From contig NZ_JARVXG010000057.1 in the NCBI RefSeq assembly GCF_029848115.1, forward strand, positions 22,501 to 45,000: a stretch of 22,500 nucleotides of DNA, written 5' to 3'. The notes below the pieces were generated by a model. It ran no database searches. It was not told where the DNA came from and worked only from the letters and a program-made list of their open reading frames with translations. The translations under genes were made by a program, and so were the position numbers. This stretch comes from Methanobacterium formicicum (GTDB lineage: Archaea > Methanobacteriota > Methanobacteria > Methanobacteriales > Methanobacteriaceae). Shown one piece after another: positions 20,108 to 22,500 of the stretch (position 1 is its first letter; the number at the start of each line of letters is the position of its first letter).

Positions 20108-20581
20108 TTGGATATTTTGAAAATTCCGGCCATGGAAAAGGAAGAGTACGATAGATTTATCGCGGAGGAGTACGTGAGTAGAATTGCCTTTAAGGGAGAT
20201 TATCCCTACATTGCCCCATTTTTGTATGTTTTTAATGGGAAAAATATCTACTTCCTCAGTACCCAGTACGGTAAAAAGGTGGAACTTTTCAGGAGCAACC
20301 CCCAGGTGGCAGTGGAGATTGAAAATTACAGTCCGGACCTTTCACACTATCGTTTCGTGACACTGCAGGGTAAGATAGATGAAGTTGACCAGGAGGAGGA
20401 GAAACTTCAGGTACGGGAGATGTTTGTGGATCTAATAAAAAACAAAGATCTCTCCCCAAATATATTGGCGGCCCTGGGTCATTCCCCCGAAGACCCCCTG
20501 GAATCATTAATCCATAGTGAAAAATCAGTGGTGTGGAAACTGGTGGAGGTAAAGGAGATAGTGGCCCTTAAAAATTCATGA
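20108..20581 (+). CDS. Pyridoxamine 5'-phosphate oxidase-like FMN-binding split-barrel protein
   Basis: The product has the small split-barrel fold of this superfamily: an N-terminal MEKEEYDRFIAEE helix, SRIAFKGDYPYIAPFLYVFNGKNIYFLST, then NPQVAVEIE and RFVTLQGK strands, typical of FMN- or heme-binding members (NimA/HugZ-like group). It has about 157 residues from a TTG at 20108. A GTG at 20099 is an alternative but overlaps AGGTGAT (20097-20103), which would instead be the ribosome site for the TTG. A third option is the ATG at 20132, since the TATA-like AATATATAA (20081-20089) would start transcription near 20110. A redox or detoxification role is likely; the true cofactor is not readable. 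Confidence 0.8.
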   Translation: MDILKIPAMEKEEYDRFIAEEYVSRIAFKGDYPYIAPFLYVFNGKNIYFLSTQYGKKVELFRSNPQVAVEIENYSPDLSHYRFVTLQGKIDEVDQEEEKLQVREMFVDLIKNKDLSPNILAALGHSPEDPLESLIHSEKSVVWKLVEVKEIVALKNS

Positions 20582-20699
20582 TATCTCCACTTCCATATTG
20601 GGCACAGTTTATTAGCAAATCTCACCCCAAAAAGGGATGTATAAGTTATAATTAAACAAAGTAGGAGAGCCTTTTAAATAAAAAATGGAGGATTGATAA

Positions 20700-21189
<490 letters not shown>

Positions 21190-21250
21190 AGGTTGTACTC
21201 CCCAACCCCTATATCTTTTCACTAATAAAATCAAGTGGAGATGAGGATAT

Positions 21251-22006
21251 ATGGGATATTACGATATGAACAAAGATGACCGGAGAAAGTTAGTGCTGCA
21301 AATGGAGGATGAGATAAAACAGGACCTCCAAAACAGCCAAAAGCGTGACATCCTCCATTATTCTGCAGATGATGATGTTTACATTAGAAAAAATGTTTCC
21401 GGCATTATGGGGCGGATTTATCGAAAGGGCCTCTTTAAAGGAGAAATAATTGAAATTGTTGGTTATCTTCTGGAGAATGATGACGATAAGGTTCGTCAGA
21501 CTGCAGTGTAGATTTTAGGTGAGGTGGGGAAACAGGATGCCAGTCCTGTTTTTGATTACCTAGAAACTGCCCTGGAAGATCCCCACCACCGGGTTCGAAA
21601 TTCAGTCATGAGCTCATTGAAGGTTATGGGTGAAAAAAACCCTCAACCTACCTTGAAGTTTGCAAAAAGATTCATACACCATCCTGATCCTGAAGTGCGT
21701 AAAAAGGTGGTTCATGGAATTGAACTGCGGGGTAGAACTCACCCTGAAGATATTTTACCTTTATTAGAAGAATTCCAAGATGATGCCCATCCCCAGGTGA
21801 GAAAGATGTTAATTCATGTCCTGGGACAGATAAGTTACAAGGAAGGATGTTTAGAAAAGGTGACTTCAGCCCTTAAAACCTGGAAAAACAAGGAATTAGT
21901 GGAAGATACTATCCCCTACATTTTGGATGTGCATAAAAAATACCCCTTCAGTGCTCTGACACCAGAAGAGGCTGAAAAATATTTAAAAGAAAATTTTAGT
22001 CAATAA
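21251..22006 (+). pseudogene. HEAT-repeat protein interrupted by an in-frame TAG
   Basis: One continuous frame of 251 codons has a single internal TAG at 21509-21511. The first part (86 codons) and the second join in the same phase. HEAT-type helical pairs run across the stop: KVRQTAV, then TAG, then ILGEVGK. Related repeats usually have Trp or another residue at that spot (AVWILGEVG), so a TGG-to-TAG change is the simplest reading. Further repeats show HHRVRNSVMSSLK, PEVRKKVVHGIE and PQVRKMLIHVLG. The start ATG follows GGAG and GAGG. A pseudogene, a sequencing error, or a read-through (even pyrrolysine) are the options; pyrrolysine is unlikely in Methanobacteriales. It would be a protein-binding scaffold. 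Confidence 0.85.
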
Positions 22007-22035
22007 ATCCACCATTAAACCCAATAATCTGGTAT

Positions 22036-22500
22036 TTATTTTTCATAAAACAGTTCCTGGAATTTGATGGTGTATTGGGTACCTCTGGTGCGGTCAATCT
22101 CCATTTCACCGTTTAATTGATTCACCAATGTACGGACCACCAGTAAACCCAGTTTCTTGGATTTTTTGGGATCAGTATTTTCTGGTAAGCCAATTCCATT
22201 ATCGGCAACTTTGAGGACGTAAAGCCCATTATCTGATTCTAATTCCACCTTAATATTACCCGTTCCCTGGGGGAAGGCATGTTTGATGCTGTTGGATGCC
22301 AGTTCATTGATTATGAGGCCACAGGGCATGGCGGTTTCAATACCCATCTCTCCACGGGCAATATCTGTATCTAAGGTGATGGATCTTTTATCCACACAAT
22401 AAGAATTGAATATATCCTCTAAGAGTTTATTTACATAGTTTCCAAAGTGTATGTTGCCCATGTTCTTGGACTGGTACAGGTTTTCGTGGATCATGGCCAT
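22036..22500 (-). CDS. Sensor histidine kinase, C-terminal part
   Basis: Only the last 154 residues are inside the window; the 5' end lies beyond base 22500. The visible part begins MAMIHENLYQSKN, the end of a HisKA_2-type dimerisation region, so the phosphoacceptor His should lie just off the edge. The ATPase domain follows: N-box NELASNSIKHAF, G1 VADNGIGLP, G2-like LGLLVVRTLVNQLNG. Residues of the ATP lid are short, as in this subgroup. It would phosphorylate itself and pass the phosphate to a response regulator. The sensor domains are not seen. It is convergent with the HEAT gene. Confidence 0.9.
   Translation of the reverse strand: MAMIHENLYQSKNMGNIHFGNYVNKLLEDIFNSYCVDKRSITLDTDIARGEMGIETAMPCGLIINELASNSIKHAFPQGTGNIKVELESDNGLYVLKVADNGIGLPENTDPKKSKKLGLLVVRTLVNQLNGEMEIDRTRGTQYTIKFQELFYEK

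Noticed and set aside
21509..21511. Pyrrolysine coding at the TAG
   Set aside because: No pyl gene is in the window, and Methanobacteriales are not known for pyrrolysine. The HEAT pattern favours a lost Trp. Not fully excluded, hence left in the findings as a check.

Overview
The window reads as a chromosomal segment of a methanogenic archaeon of the order Methanobacteriales, most likely Methanobacterium. The evidence is a complete archaeal (A1Ao) ATP synthase operon with a doubled-hairpin K subunit, a UPF0216 archaeal protein, several archaea-type TATA boxes with short or absent leaders, GGAGG/GGTG ribosome sites, oligo-T terminators, and a tRNA without encoded CCA. The genus is inference, not proof.

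Layout. (1) 1-7496, + strand: the A-type ATP synthase operon in the order I (3' part only), K, E, C, F, A, B, D, then a small translationally coupled conserved gene (probably DUF22). Most junctions overlap or are a few bases apart. An 8-bp hairpin separates B from D, and an oligo-T terminator follows at about 7534. (2) 7588-9226: small unknown genes, two on the minus strand, then UPF0216 and a one-helix membrane protein on the plus strand. (3) 9253-12152, minus strand: a stand-alone ATP-grasp ligase, tRNA-Gln(TTG), a Cas4/RecB-like nuclease with an Fe-S cysteine set and no CRISPR nearby, and a coiled-coil protein. (4) 12424-15082: a cation-diffusion-facilitator-like transporter with winged-helix-like domains at both ends, a 49-residue gene with its own promoter and ribosome site, and a K+ channel. 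(5) 15179-16757: an AT-rich stretch holding a six-repeat TPR gene with a TTG start, palindromes and possible gene remnants. (6) 16758-18466, minus strand: a DrrAB-type ABC exporter. (7) 18655-22006, plus strand: an MBL-rhodanese-rhodanese gene broken by a one-base deletion, an FMN split-barrel protein, TspO, and a HEAT-repeat gene broken by an in-frame TAG. (8) 22036-22500, minus strand: the 3' end of a sensor histidine kinase.

How the genes relate. Region 1 is one energy-converting machine. The K subunit keeps all five residues known to bind Na+ in the Enterococcus hirae rotor, so Na+ coupling is plausible. The rest is mostly single-gene units. The best leads for new biology are the winged-helix/transporter fusion, the coupled small gene at the end of the ATPase operon, the palindromes at several unknown genes' promoters, the missed 49-residue gene, and the two lesions in region 7. 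No CRISPR array, phage, integrase or intact insertion sequence was seen.
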